Below are positions 17,048-25,347 of a stretch of 64,000 nt of DNA, piece by piece. Made by a program: the position numbers and the translations under genes. The DNA is taken from NCBI RefSeq assembly GCF_004321985.1, contig NZ_SCQN01000005.1, positions 54,329 through 118,328 of the forward strand. Reading direction: 5' to 3'. Numbering within the stretch: the stretch's first letter is position 1; each line of letters opens with the position of its first letter. The notes under the pieces are model-generated. The model made no database searches. It saw only the letters and a list, made by a program, of their open reading frames with translations, and was not told where the DNA came from. The DNA comes from Castellaniella sp. (GTDB lineage Bacteria > Pseudomonadota > Gammaproteobacteria > Burkholderiales > Burkholderiaceae_B).

Positions 17048-17851
17048 ATGAAGAAACTTAAATCGCTCCTCGTCGCAGGACTGCTGCCGCTCCTGTCCCT
17101 GGCCCTGCCGGGCGCAGCCTCAGCCGCCACCGACGATCTAGCTGCCATCCAGAAGGCCGGCGTTATCCGGATCGGTACCGAAGGCACCTACGCACCCTTC
17201 TCGTTTCACGAGACCTCGGACAACAAGCTGGTGGGATTCGACGTGGATATCGGCCGGGCCATCGCCAAACAGCTTGGCGTGAAGGCCGAGTTCGTCGAAG
17301 GCAAATGGGACGGCCTGATCGCCGGCCTGAACGTCAACCGGTACGACGCCGTGATCAACAACGTGGGCATCACGCCGGAACGCGAAGCCAAATACACGTT
17401 CTCGAAACCGTACGTCTCATCAGAAGCCGTGCTCATCGTGCGCAGCGACAACACCTCCATCCATTCCTTCGACGACCTGAAGGGCAAGACCTCGGCCAAC
17501 ACCATCAGCAGCAACTTCGGCCAGCTCGCTCAGCGTCACGGCGCAAAGGTGGTCCCGGTGCAAGGCTTCAACGACGCGATCGCACTGCTCACGTCGGGAC
17601 GTGTGGACGCGACGGTCAACGACAACCTGTCTTTCCTGGACTTCAAGAAGCATCAGCCCAAGGCCAAGGTCAAGGTCGTGGCATCCGACAGCAGCGGCGA
17701 CTTCGGCCGCTCGGGGGTCCTGTTGCGCAAGGATCAGCCGGCCCTGAAGGCCGCCGTGGACAAGGCGATCAGCACCATCATCGCGAACGGTACCTACAAG
17801 AAAATATCCGATCGCTACTTCGGCGAGGACCTCTCTTCGAAAATCCACTAA
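17048..17851 (+). CDS. Polar amino acid (cystine-type) ABC transporter, periplasmic binding protein
   Basis: A 267-residue solute-binding protein of family 3. A Sec signal peptide (residues 1-27, ending GAASAA) is followed by a mature domain with VIRIGTEGTYAPFSF, GFDVDIGRAIAKQLG and VINNVGITPEREAKYTFSKPY, closely resembling FliY/TcyJ cystine-binding proteins. The ribosome binding site AAAAGG lies upstream of the ATG. The permease and ATPase genes follow as one operon. Ligand assignment to cystine is by resemblance; another polar amino acid is possible. Confidence 0.87.
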   Translation: MKKLKSLLVAGLLPLLSLALPGAASAATDDLAAIQKAGVIRIGTEGTYAPFSFHETSDNKLVGFDVDIGRAIAKQLGVKAEFVEGKWDGLIAGLNVNRYDAVINNVGITPEREAKYTFSKPYVSSEAVLIVRSDNTSIHSFDDLKGKTSANTISSNFGQLAQRHGAKVVPVQGFNDAIALLTSGRVDATVNDNLSFLDFKKHQPKAKVKVVASDSSGDFGRSGVLLRKDQPALKAAVDKAISTIIANGTYKKISDRYFGEDLSSKIH

Positions 17852-17885
17852 GCTTTCAGGCTTCAGCTTCTGACAGGAAACCCCT

Positions 17886-18566
17886 GTGCCTGATTGGCTC
17901 CACCTGATGTGGCAATCCCTCTGGCCATTACTGGTCGGGGGGTTCGAATTCACGGTACCGCTGGCCATCCTGTCGTTTGCGATAGGGCTGGGCCTGGCGT
18001 TCCTGGCCGCGATCGCCCGGCTGTTCGGGCCCCACCCGCTCGTGCTGCTGGTGCGGTTCTATATCTGGCTGGTCCGGGGCACACCGCTACTGGTGCAGCT
18101 CTTCGTGATCTTCTACGGGTTGCCCAGCGTCGGCATCGTGCTCGATCCGATGACGGCTGCGCTGATCGGTTTTTCGCTGAATGTCGGTGCTTACAACGCG
18201 GAGGTCATCCGCGGCGCGATCGAGGCCATTCCTCGCGGACAGTGGGACGCCGCCTACTCGCTCAGCATGACGCGGGCCCAGGCGCTGCGTCGCACCATCC
18301 TGCCACAAGCCGCGCGCGTGGCCGTGCCGCCGCTGGCCAACTCCTTCATCGCCCTGGTCAAGGACACGTCGCTTGCAGCGGTGATCACGGTGCCGGAAAT
18401 CTTCCAGGCGGCCCAGCGCATCGCGTCGGTGACCTACGAGCCCTTGACGCTCTATGTGGAAGCGGCGCTCATCTATCTGGTGCTGTGCTCGTTCCTCACT
18501 GCCGGGCAGGCGCGGCTGGAACGCTACTTCGGCCAGCATGCCGTCTTTAGCGAAGGCCAGCGATGA
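17886..18566 (+). CDS. Polar amino acid ABC transporter permease
   Basis: A 226-residue inner-membrane permease of the His/Glu/Gln/Arg type with about five helices. The EAA loop reads EAIPRGQWDAAYSLSMTRAQALRRTILPQAARVAVPPL, the docking site for the ATPase. It begins with GTG, with AGGAAA seven bases upstream. It is most like TcyL/YecS. Its TGA stop overlaps the ATG of the ATPase gene. Confidence 0.9.
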   Translation: MPDWLHLMWQSLWPLLVGGFEFTVPLAILSFAIGLGLAFLAAIARLFGPHPLVLLVRFYIWLVRGTPLLVQLFVIFYGLPSVGIVLDPMTAALIGFSLNVGAYNAEVIRGAIEAIPRGQWDAAYSLSMTRAQALRRTILPQAARVAVPPLANSFIALVKDTSLAAVITVPEIFQAAQRIASVTYEPLTLYVEAALIYLVLCSFLTAGQARLERYFGQHAVFSEGQR

Positions 18567-19315
18567 TCCGGCTCGAAGCCATCCAGAAACGCTTCGGGGA
18601 CCACGAGGTCCTCAAGTCAGTCACAGTGGATATTCCTGAAGGTCAGGTGACTGCGCTCATCGGGCCATCAGGCAGCGGCAAGAGCACGCTGTTGCGCTGC
18701 GTGAACCTGCTGGAGACCCCGGACTCGGGCGTGCTGACCCTGGGATCCGAAACCCTGAAACTGGTCCCGGGCCATCACCCGGACCGCGCTGCAGTACAGC
18801 GTATCCGGCAGCAAACGGGCATGGTGTTCCAGAACTTCCAGCTTTTCCCGCACCAGACTGCAGTGCAGAACATCATGGAAGGCCTGGTCACGGTCAAGCA
18901 CTGGGACAAGGCCCGCGCTCACGCCCGCGCTCGCGAACTTCTGGACAAGGTGGGCCTGCGGGACAAGGAAGACGCGTGGCCCAACAGCCTGTCCGGGGGC
19001 CAGCAGCAACGCGTGGCCATCGCCCGTGCACTGGCGCCGGAACCGGCGGTCCTATTATGCGACGAGCCCACTTCAGCGCTCGATCCCGGACTGGCGGCCG
19101 AGGTCGTGGCGGTCCTGAGCGATCTCGCCGCCGAGGGCATGACCATGCTCATGGCCACCCACGATCTGCGCCTGGCCGCTCAGGTAGCGCGTCAGACCGT
19201 GTTCCTGCTGGACGGTGCAGTCGTGGAATCTGGACCGTCACAGGCGATCTTTGGAAACCCGAGCGACGCCCGCACCCGCCAGTTCGTGATCACCCTGACG
19301 GGTGGCCAGGCCTGA
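18563..19315 (+). CDS. Polar amino acid ABC transporter ATPase
   Basis: A 250-residue ABC ATPase with Walker A GPSGSGKST, signature LSGGQQQR, Walker B VLLCDEPTSALD and an H-loop ATHD. It powers the binding-protein-dependent importer encoded by the two preceding genes, and is most like TcyN/YecC. It overlaps the permease by four bases (ATGA) and is convergent with the EamA exporter with a gap of three bases and no visible terminator. Confidence 0.92.
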   Translation: MIRLEAIQKRFGDHEVLKSVTVDIPEGQVTALIGPSGSGKSTLLRCVNLLETPDSGVLTLGSETLKLVPGHHPDRAAVQRIRQQTGMVFQNFQLFPHQTAVQNIMEGLVTVKHWDKARAHARARELLDKVGLRDKEDAWPNSLSGGQQQRVAIARALAPEPAVLLCDEPTSALDPGLAAEVVAVLSDLAAEGMTMLMATHDLRLAAQVARQTVFLLDGAVVESGPSQAIFGNPSDARTRQFVITLTGGQA

Positions 19316-19318
19316 GTT

Positions 19319-20224
19319 TCAGGGCTGTGGCGCCTCGGGGGTGCCCGGTGTCGACACTGGTGCAGCCGCCGTGTACTTGGCACCCGCCACGCAGGCGACC
19401 ACAAAGGCTGTCACCAGCAACATGGTGGACGTCACCGACTCGTGCAGCAGCCACGCGGCCAGCAGCAGTCCCATAAAAGGCTGCAGCAACTGCAGCTGGC
19501 CCACCGCTGCAATGCCGCCCTGTGCCAGCCCGCGATACCAGAACACGAATCCCACCAGCATGCTGAATACCGAGACATAAGCCAGCCCGCCCCAGGCGAA
19601 AGTCGGCACCAAGGCGACTTCCGATGGCACCAGGACGATGGACAACGGTAGACTGATGGGCAGGGACAGCACGAGCACCCAGCAGATCACTGGCAATCCA
19701 CCCATGCGCCGCGCCAGGCGCCCGCCCTCGGCGTAGCCATAGCCGCAGGACACAATGGCGACCACCATCAGCAGGTCCGCCACCAGCGACCCCGAACCGT
19801 CCTGACTGAGTGCAAAACCGGCGACCGAGGCCGCCCCCAGCACGGCAAACAACCAGAACGCCCTGGATGGACGCTCACCGCCCAACCAAGTACCGAAAAT
19901 TGCCGTCGCCATGGGCAGCAGCCCGATGAACACCAGGGAATGCGCTGAAGTGATGGTCCGCAACGCCAGCGCCGAAGACAGCGGAAACCCGACCACCACG
20001 CCCAACGCCACCCAGACCAGCGTGCGCCATTCGGCGCGAGTGGGTCGCTGCATGCGCGCCAGCAGCACTACAGCCACCGCCATCAGGCCTGCAAACGACG
20101 CGCGGGCCGCCGTCACGAAGAATGGATCCAGCCCCAGAACCGCCAGACGGGTTGCCGGGAGCGAACCGCTGAACATGGCGACCCCGACGAACCCATTGAT
20201 CCAGCCCTGCGTGGTCACCTTCAT
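19319..20224 (-). CDS. EamA/DMT family transporter
   Basis: A 301-residue drug/metabolite-type transporter with ten hydrophobic helices in two EamA repeats (about residues 7-140 and 150-285). DMT proteins usually export amino acids or other metabolites; the substrate cannot be read from the sequence. The ATG at 20224 is chosen for its AGGAAG ribosome binding site and the start MKVTTQGWINGF, although the frame extends to 20320. Confidence 0.85.
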   Translation of the reverse strand: MKVTTQGWINGFVGVAMFSGSLPATRLAVLGLDPFFVTAARASFAGLMAVAVVLLARMQRPTRAEWRTLVWVALGVVVGFPLSSALALRTITSAHSLVFIGLLPMATAIFGTWLGGERPSRAFWLFAVLGAASVAGFALSQDGSGSLVADLLMVVAIVSCGYGYAEGGRLARRMGGLPVICWVLVLSLPISLPLSIVLVPSEVALVPTFAWGGLAYVSVFSMLVGFVFWYRGLAQGGIAAVGQLQLLQPFMGLLLAAWLLHESVTSTMLLVTAFVVACVAGAKYTAAAPVSTPGTPEAPQP

Positions 20225-20323
20225 GAATGCTTCCTGCCTCTGCCCGAGTCCTGCCACTTTACTGCGAATGAGTGACTGTGAATGGCCCACTGCGAACGGG
20301 CGCTCGACCCACAAGCCCACCGA

Positions 20324-21301
20324 CTATTCCACGCGACGCACCGACACTTCTCCGCTATAAACCGGAACCACCGAACCACCCGATTCCACCAGCAGCGCAC
20401 CCGAATCACTGATGCCGCAGCCCACGCCACGCCGGACGCCGTCTGGCGCGTGAATCGACAATGGTTTTCCGCGCAGGCAGTCCAGCGCCACGAAGTCTTC
20501 CATGAACGGCGCCAGCGCCCGCTTCTCGAAGCATTGCAAGCCATCATGCAGTTCCCGGATGAGGGCGGCCGCGACGTGGTTGCGGTCCGGCGGGGCGTCC
20601 TGGCACAGCATGGCCAGGTCTGCCGCTGGTTGATCCAGTGCCTTTCGTACCGCCTCCGGCAGACGAATGTTCAGACCAATGCCAACCCGCGCCGTACAGG
20701 GGCCTTCGGCTTCCCCGTTCACCTCGATCAGTATCCCGGACAGCTTCCCTTGGTCCGCCATGACATCGTTCGGCCACTTGAGCCGCAGACCCTCGACCCC
20801 CAGGCGAGAAAGCGCCCTCACCACGCAAACGCCAACGGCAATCGACAGGCCCGACAAGGTCGCAGGACCGCCCGGGAAGCGCTTCAGGCAGGACAGGCAG
20901 ATATTGAGTGCCGGCGGCACCAGCCACTGGCGCCCGCGCCGGCCACGGCCGCTGGTCTGCCGCTCGCACAGCACGACAGACAGATCCGGCCATTCATCCT
21001 GATGCCGCGACAGTTCGTTCTGGGTGGAGTCCAGCTTCCAGTACACCCGCACGGGCGCCTGCAGCGGGCGACCCAACGCTTGGATGATCTCCTCCCGATC
21101 CAGCAGCTGCGTGGGCCACGGCAGGCAATAACCCACGCCACTGCGCGCCTCGACCGGCAGGCCGGATTCGCGCAAGTCGGCCACATGCTTCCAGAGGGCG
21201 GCTCGCGTCACCCCCAGGCGGCCCGCAAGCTCCGCGCCGGAGATGGGCACCCCCGGCGCAAGCGCCATGAGCAGAGCCCGATCCAGTGGTGATTCCGTCA
21301 T
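20324..21301 (-). CDS. birA: Bifunctional biotin ligase / biotin operon repressor BirA
   Basis: BirA activates biotin with ATP and attaches it to the carboxyl carrier protein of acetyl-CoA carboxylase. The 325-residue protein keeps an N-terminal winged helix (residues 1-62, VTRAALWKHVADL), so it can also repress transcription. Catalytic motifs are SGRGRRGRQW (117-126) and KWPND (175-179). It is divergent from the biotin importer gene bioY, with a candidate BirA operator in the shared 203-bp gap. The retained DNA-binding domain and the operator make biotin-responsive control of bioY likely. Confidence 0.93.
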   Translation of the reverse strand: MTESPLDRALLMALAPGVPISGAELAGRLGVTRAALWKHVADLRESGLPVEARSGVGYCLPWPTQLLDREEIIQALGRPLQAPVRVYWKLDSTQNELSRHQDEWPDLSVVLCERQTSGRGRRGRQWLVPPALNICLSCLKRFPGGPATLSGLSIAVGVCVVRALSRLGVEGLRLKWPNDVMADQGKLSGILIEVNGEAEGPCTARVGIGLNIRLPEAVRKALDQPAADLAMLCQDAPPDRNHVAAALIRELHDGLQCFEKRALAPFMEDFVALDCLRGKPLSIHAPDGVRRGVGCGISDSGALLVESGGSVVPVYSGEVSVRRVE

Positions 21302-21350
21302 GGTGCGTCAGAAACCAGAGGGTGGTTGACGGCCATGACGCCTAATTTTA

Positions 21351-21383
21351 TCGTAAACATTAATATATATTCGAAGTTGACAA
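21351..21383 (+). promoter_or_regulatory. Candidate BirA operator overlapping the bioY promoter
   Basis: Two 9-bp half-sites, TCGTAAACA (21351-21359) and AGTTGACAA (21375-21383), lie 15 bp apart. Each matches 7 of 9 bases of the proteobacterial BirA half-site TTGTAAACC, and the spacing is within the known 14-16 bp range. The right half contains a perfect -35, TTGACA (21377-21382); 17 bp further on, CAGAAT (21400-21405) could be the -10. A bound repressor would therefore block RNA polymerase at bioY. Confidence 0.65.
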
Positions 21384-21504
21384 GTAATGCTCACACCCGC
21401 AGAATTGGCGCCACACGATAGGCTCGTAGCACGCGGCCGGGACAATCAGAACCGGGCGCATCACCCCACGGCCTCGAACGAAAACGAGTGATTCGGAGAA
21501 ACCC

Positions 21505-22080
21505 ATGTCGTTGAAAGATTCCACATTCCCCGCCTCAGCAGCAGCCCGACCAACCCGGATCAAGCCGGCGCAGATCGGGCTGGTTCTGATGGGAACGCTG
21601 ATCCTCGCCGCCTCGGCGCAAATCAGTATACCGATGTGGCCCGTACCGCTCACCATGGAGCTGTACGCGGTCATGCTGATCGGTGCGTTTTTCGGGTGGC
21701 GGCTTGGCGCGGTCACCATCGCCGCCTGGCTTCTGGAAGGCGCACTGGGCTTGCCCGTCTTCGCGCACGGGACGGGCAGCGTGGCCAGCTTCATGGGCCC
21801 GACGGCGGGCTACCTGTTGTCTTTTCCGCTGGTTGGCGCGATCGTGGGGCTGGTAACGATGCGCGGTCGGCAGGCCTTTGGCCCGTTGCGCGTCTTCGCC
21901 GGCCTGTGGTTCGCCGGCCTGATCTGCCTGCTGGCGGGCTGGGCCTGGTTGAGCGTGCTGATCGGCGCCAAGGCGGCCTGGGCATCCGGGGTCGTCCCCT
22001 TCCTGTTCGGAGACGCGGTCAAAGCCGCACTGGCAACGGCCACGCTGGTGGTCTGGCGGACGATCCGCTCGGGACGCTAG
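21505..22080 (+). CDS. bioY: Biotin transporter BioY
   Basis: BioY is the membrane S-component that captures biotin, working alone or with an ECF energy module. The 191-residue protein has six hydrophobic helices and the family signature IPMWPVPLTMELYAVMLIGAFFG, followed by LLEGALGLPVFAHG and GPTAGYLLSFP. Neither bioM nor bioN is adjacent, so it may act alone or with a shared module. It is divergent from birA and probably repressed by it. Its TAG stop overlaps the stop of the facing gene in a CTAG palindrome. Confidence 0.93.
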   Translation: MSLKDSTFPASAAARPTRIKPAQIGLVLMGTLILAASAQISIPMWPVPLTMELYAVMLIGAFFGWRLGAVTIAAWLLEGALGLPVFAHGTGSVASFMGPTAGYLLSFPLVGAIVGLVTMRGRQAFGPLRVFAGLWFAGLICLLAGWAWLSVLIGAKAAWASGVVPFLFGDAVKAALATATLVVWRTIRSGR

Positions 22081-22598
22081 CGCGGGATGGACTTCATCAT
22101 ATAGTGATGTGACAGCCGTTCGTCCTTGAGCGGCCCCGTCACGACCCAGTCCAGGCTGAAGCCATCATCAGTCAGGCGCAGGGTCGCACGATACTGATCC
22201 AGCGCGCACTGATGCGGCTCGCCACCTTCCAGTGTCGCGTCGTCGACGCGGGCCAGGCGCAGCAGGAACACGGGCGAGCCCCGCCCGAGACGCTCATGAG
22301 ACAGCAGCAGCGAGGCAGCATCCCGCCGCCACAGATAGGCGTTACGGACCGCCACCGGCACGGATGAATCGCCCGGCCAGAACTGGCCCGATTCGACGAA
22401 TCGCCGGGTGTCGGACGTGCTTTCAACAGAGACCTGCGCTTCGCCACGGCCTCGCCACAAGGTGCGAGACGCATGTCCTGGCGCCGCCTGAAACACAAGA
22501 TACGTGATATGCGGCAGACGGCTCCATATCAAGTCCACCAGGTCACAGTCTGAAGCAGTCATGGACGGATCGATCAGGTTCACCATAAGCATCATCAC
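22077..22598 (-). CDS. DUF6314-like protein
   Basis: A 173-residue soluble protein without signal peptide. The C-terminal pattern DQYRATLRLTDDGFSLDWVVTGPLKDERLSHHY resembles the DUF6314 family, whose role is unknown. Several starts are possible: GTG at 22598 or ATGs at 22595, 22592 and 22586; an AGGTG just upstream best suits one of the last two. It ends inside the CTAG shared with bioY. Nothing links it to biotin except position. Confidence 0.6.
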   Translation of the reverse strand: MMMLMVNLIDPSMTASDCDLVDLIWSRLPHITYLVFQAAPGHASRTLWRGRGEAQVSVESTSDTRRFVESGQFWPGDSSVPVAVRNAYLWRRDAASLLLSHERLGRGSPVFLLRLARVDDATLEGGEPHQCALDQYRATLRLTDDGFSLDWVVTGPLKDERLSHHYMMKSIPR

Positions 22599-22781
22599 CT
22601 GCGCCGCAGAATCACGGCGAACCGGGCCAGGAAGCGGCGGGAAAAGTATACGCTGGCGTCAGGACAGGCAACGGTGTGCCGCTGCCGGCCTCAATTCGCT
22701 GCCGACGGACGTTCCGCAAACGAGCGTACAGACAGTCCACCATCCCGCCTGGGAATCAAAAGCGTTATGCTTGGCGCCATC

Positions 22782-23567
22782 ATGGCGACACAATCCACGG
22801 ATCCGGAAGTCCTCAATGCCTTCCAGGGTTCCCTTCTGGCGCAGGTAGCCACGCTCCCCGCTCCCTGGAGGGACACGCTGCAAGCTTCCCACCTGCAAGG
22901 TGTGCTGGGCAAGATCGACGCCCTGCTGGGCGAACGTCTGGCCGCAGGTGCGCAGATCTTTCCGCTGCGGCCGTTTCGCGCCCTGCTGGAACTCCCGCCT
23001 GAAGACGTACAGGTCATCGTCGTGGGTCAGGATCCCTACCACGGCCCCAACCAGGCCCAGGGCCTCGCGTTTTCCGTCCCGGACTTCTGCCAGACGCCTC
23101 CGAGCCTGCGCAATATGTTCAAGGAACTGGCCCTGGAATACGGTTCACCGGGCAAGCCGCCGCGCAACAGCCTGGTGCGCTGGGCACGCCAGGGGGTGCT
23201 GCTGCTGAACACCGCGCTGACTGTGGAAGCCCACCAGCCCGCCTCACACGCCCGGATTGGCTGGGAGCACGTCACCGACGCCCTCATCATGCGCGTGCTG
23301 CGTGAACCCCGGCCCAAGGTGCTGCTGCTCTGGGGCAGCCACGCCCAAGCCCGCCGCGCACTGCTGGAATTGCAGCCGCCCGCCGGCCCGGTGGAAGTCC
23401 TGATCGCCAACCACCCATCCCCGCTGTCCGCACAGCGGCCGCCCCGGCCCTTCATCGGCTGCGGGCACTTCCGCCAGGCCAACGACTGGCTGCAGGCCTA
23501 CGGCGAACCCGGCATCGACTGGATGCTCGCCCGAACTCCAGCAGCGGCTCCCGGCTACGGGGGCTGA
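22782..23567 (+). CDS. ung: Uracil-DNA glycosylase, family 1
   Basis: Ung removes uracil from DNA and starts base excision repair. The product (261 residues from the ATG at 22782) carries the water-activating loop GQDPYHGPNQAQGLAF (catalytic Asp84) and the DNA-intercalating loop HPSPLSA near residue 210. An ATG at 22767 is an alternative; further upstream the frame is open but not family-like. The C terminus is about 20 residues longer than the E. coli protein. azlC follows after 8 bp. Confidence 0.94.
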   Translation: MATQSTDPEVLNAFQGSLLAQVATLPAPWRDTLQASHLQGVLGKIDALLGERLAAGAQIFPLRPFRALLELPPEDVQVIVVGQDPYHGPNQAQGLAFSVPDFCQTPPSLRNMFKELALEYGSPGKPPRNSLVRWARQGVLLLNTALTVEAHQPASHARIGWEHVTDALIMRVLREPRPKVLLLWGSHAQARRALLELQPPAGPVEVLIANHPSPLSAQRPPRPFIGCGHFRQANDWLQAYGEPGIDWMLARTPAAAPGYGG

Positions 23568-23575
23568 ACCGGCAC

Positions 23576-24259
23576 ATGACCCGGCGTCCTCGCAATCCAC
23601 TGTCCATCTCCAGTCTGACGGCCCCCGTGGCCATGGGCTACATTCCGCTGGGCGCGGTATTCGGCTTCCTGTTCGTACAGGCCGGCGGATCCGGTTGGCT
23701 GGCACTGGCCTCCAGCCTGCTCATCTACGCAGGCGCCGCACAATTCATGATGGTGCCCATGCTCGCGGCCAGCTTGCCTGTCAGCGCCATCGTGCTGGCC
23801 ACGCTGGTACTGAACCTGCGTCACGTCTTCTACGGTCTGTCCTTGCTCTCCAGCATGCCGGTCAACCGCTGGCAACGTCTCTACGGCATCTTTGCACTCA
23901 CCGACGAAAGCTATTCCGTGCTGACCGCGCTGCCCGCTCACGAACGCCCCCATCGCATGGCGCTGGTCTGCGCCCTGAACCAGGCCTGGTGGGTGTTGGG
24001 GACAGCCCTGGGGGTCGTGCTGGGGGCGCGGGCCCAGATCGGCCTGACCGGGCTGGACTTCGTGCTCGCCGCCCTGTTTGCGGTTCTGGCGGTGGCGCAA
24101 TGGCGCACGCGGCGCGACGTGATCCCCATCTGGATTGCTCTGGCCTCCTACGGGATTGCGCTGGTGGCGCTGCCGTCCCAGGCGCTGGCGATCGCCATCG
24201 GACTCAGTCTGGTCGCCAGCTTCGTGCGACCGGCACGGACGACAGGGGGCCGCACATGA
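23576..24259 (+). CDS. azlC: AzlC family branched-chain amino acid exporter subunit
   Basis: The large subunit of the AzlCD (LIV-E) exporter: 227 residues with about seven hydrophobic helices and the family segments AVAMGYIPLGAVFGFLFVQAG, GAAQFMMVPML and LNLRHVFYGLSL. With AzlD it moves branched-chain amino acids or related compounds out of the cell. It lies 8 bp after ung, and its TGA overlaps the azlD ATG, so the two subunits are coupled. Confidence 0.92.
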   Translation: MTRRPRNPLSISSLTAPVAMGYIPLGAVFGFLFVQAGGSGWLALASSLLIYAGAAQFMMVPMLAASLPVSAIVLATLVLNLRHVFYGLSLLSSMPVNRWQRLYGIFALTDESYSVLTALPAHERPHRMALVCALNQAWWVLGTALGVVLGARAQIGLTGLDFVLAALFAVLAVAQWRTRRDVIPIWIALASYGIALVALPSQALAIAIGLSLVASFVRPARTTGGRT

Positions 24260-24576
24260 CTGATACCGCATATGTGCTGATCGTCATCGTGCTGATGGGC
24301 GTCGTGACGGCCGCACTGCGCGCGCTACCTTTCGTGGCCGGACACTGGCTGCGCCGGCACGCCGTCGTGCACAAGCTGGGAGACAGCCTGCCACTGTCCA
24401 TCATGGTCCTGCTGCTGGTAGACACCGTGGCGGGCCAGGCGCGCAGTCACACAGGGCTGCCCTGGCAGGAACTGCTGGCGGTTGCGCTGGTGGTCACACT
24501 GCAATGGCGCACCCGCCAGACGCTGCTCAGCATCGTGACGGGCACGGCGCTTTACATGGTGCTGCGAGCACTGTAG
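24256..24576 (+). CDS. azlD: AzlD family branched-chain amino acid exporter subunit
   Basis: The small partner of AzlC: 106 residues with four hydrophobic helices and the AzlD motif VVTAALRALPF near residue 20, then GDSLPLSIMVLLLVD. Start and stop overlap with azlC is ATGA. The size of about 100-110 residues is normal. It is convergent with the glutathione transferase gene. Confidence 0.9.
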   Translation: MTDTAYVLIVIVLMGVVTAALRALPFVAGHWLRRHAVVHKLGDSLPLSIMVLLLVDTVAGQARSHTGLPWQELLAVALVVTLQWRTRQTLLSIVTGTALYMVLRAL

Positions 24577-24622
24577 GACACTGGCGGACCGGCTCGTCGC
24601 CAGCTCGCCAGAGGGTGCGGAA

Positions 24623-25261
24623 TCAACGAACGCGCGATTGCCACAGCGCCGCCCAGCGCTGCACCGACGCACGATCCCATTGATGATGCACATAATCCAC
24701 CAGGCGGGGCGGAACCGCATCACCCACGGCAACCAGCCGGTTCAACATGAACGCCAATTCGAAATCCGCGATGCTCCAGGTGCGGAACAACTGCTTCGCC
24801 CCATGGGGCAACAGGTGCTCGGTGAAGGCGATCAGCCGATCGGCCGCCTGGCGTGCGGCATCGCTCAGGCCCGGAAGAGGCCGCACCGGCTTCTGGAACA
24901 AGTTTTCCGACGAACGTTCCTGGCGGATGACCGCCAAGTCCGTGCGCACCCATGCCTGAATCTGGCGCGCCCGCGCACGATCCCGCACATCTTCAGGGTA
25001 TAGGCGGGGGCCTTCGAAGGCCTCATCCACATACTCGATGATGGCCAGGGATTCCGGTAATGTAAAGTCGCCATGAACCAGCAGCGGGACCTTGCCTGTC
25101 GCGGAAAGCGCCTGGTATTTGGGGCTGTGCTGCTCACCCTTGGCCAGGTCCACGGGAGACACATCAAAAGGGACGCCTTTTTCCACGAGCGCCACAAAGG
25201 CGGCCATCGCGTAAGGGCTGACGAAATTCGCATCGGTGTACAAAATCAGCTTGCCAGTCAT
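24623..25261 (-). CDS. Glutathione S-transferase, YfcF-like
   Basis: A cytosolic glutathione transferase of 212 residues. The thioredoxin-like N-terminal domain reads LILYTDANFVSPYAMAAFVALVEKG, with a Ser-Pro-Tyr active-site region, and TGKVPLLVHGDFTLPESLAIIEYV gives the cis-Pro and the glutathione-binding ES pair. The C-terminal helical domain is family-like. YfcF has been linked to oxidative stress resistance; the true substrate is unknown. It stands alone, 86 bp downstream of the YhaN-like gene on the same strand. Confidence 0.85.
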   Translation of the reverse strand: MTGKLILYTDANFVSPYAMAAFVALVEKGVPFDVSPVDLAKGEQHSPKYQALSATGKVPLLVHGDFTLPESLAIIEYVDEAFEGPRLYPEDVRDRARARQIQAWVRTDLAVIRQERSSENLFQKPVRPLPGLSDAARQAADRLIAFTEHLLPHGAKQLFRTWSIADFELAFMLNRLVAVGDAVPPRLVDYVHHQWDRASVQRWAALWQSRVR

Positions 25262-25347
25262 ACCTCAAGTCCTCACCATCAAGATCAATCCAGCACATAG
25301 CGTACTGCGGCACAGTCAGTGTCCGATAGACTCGCCAACATGAATGA

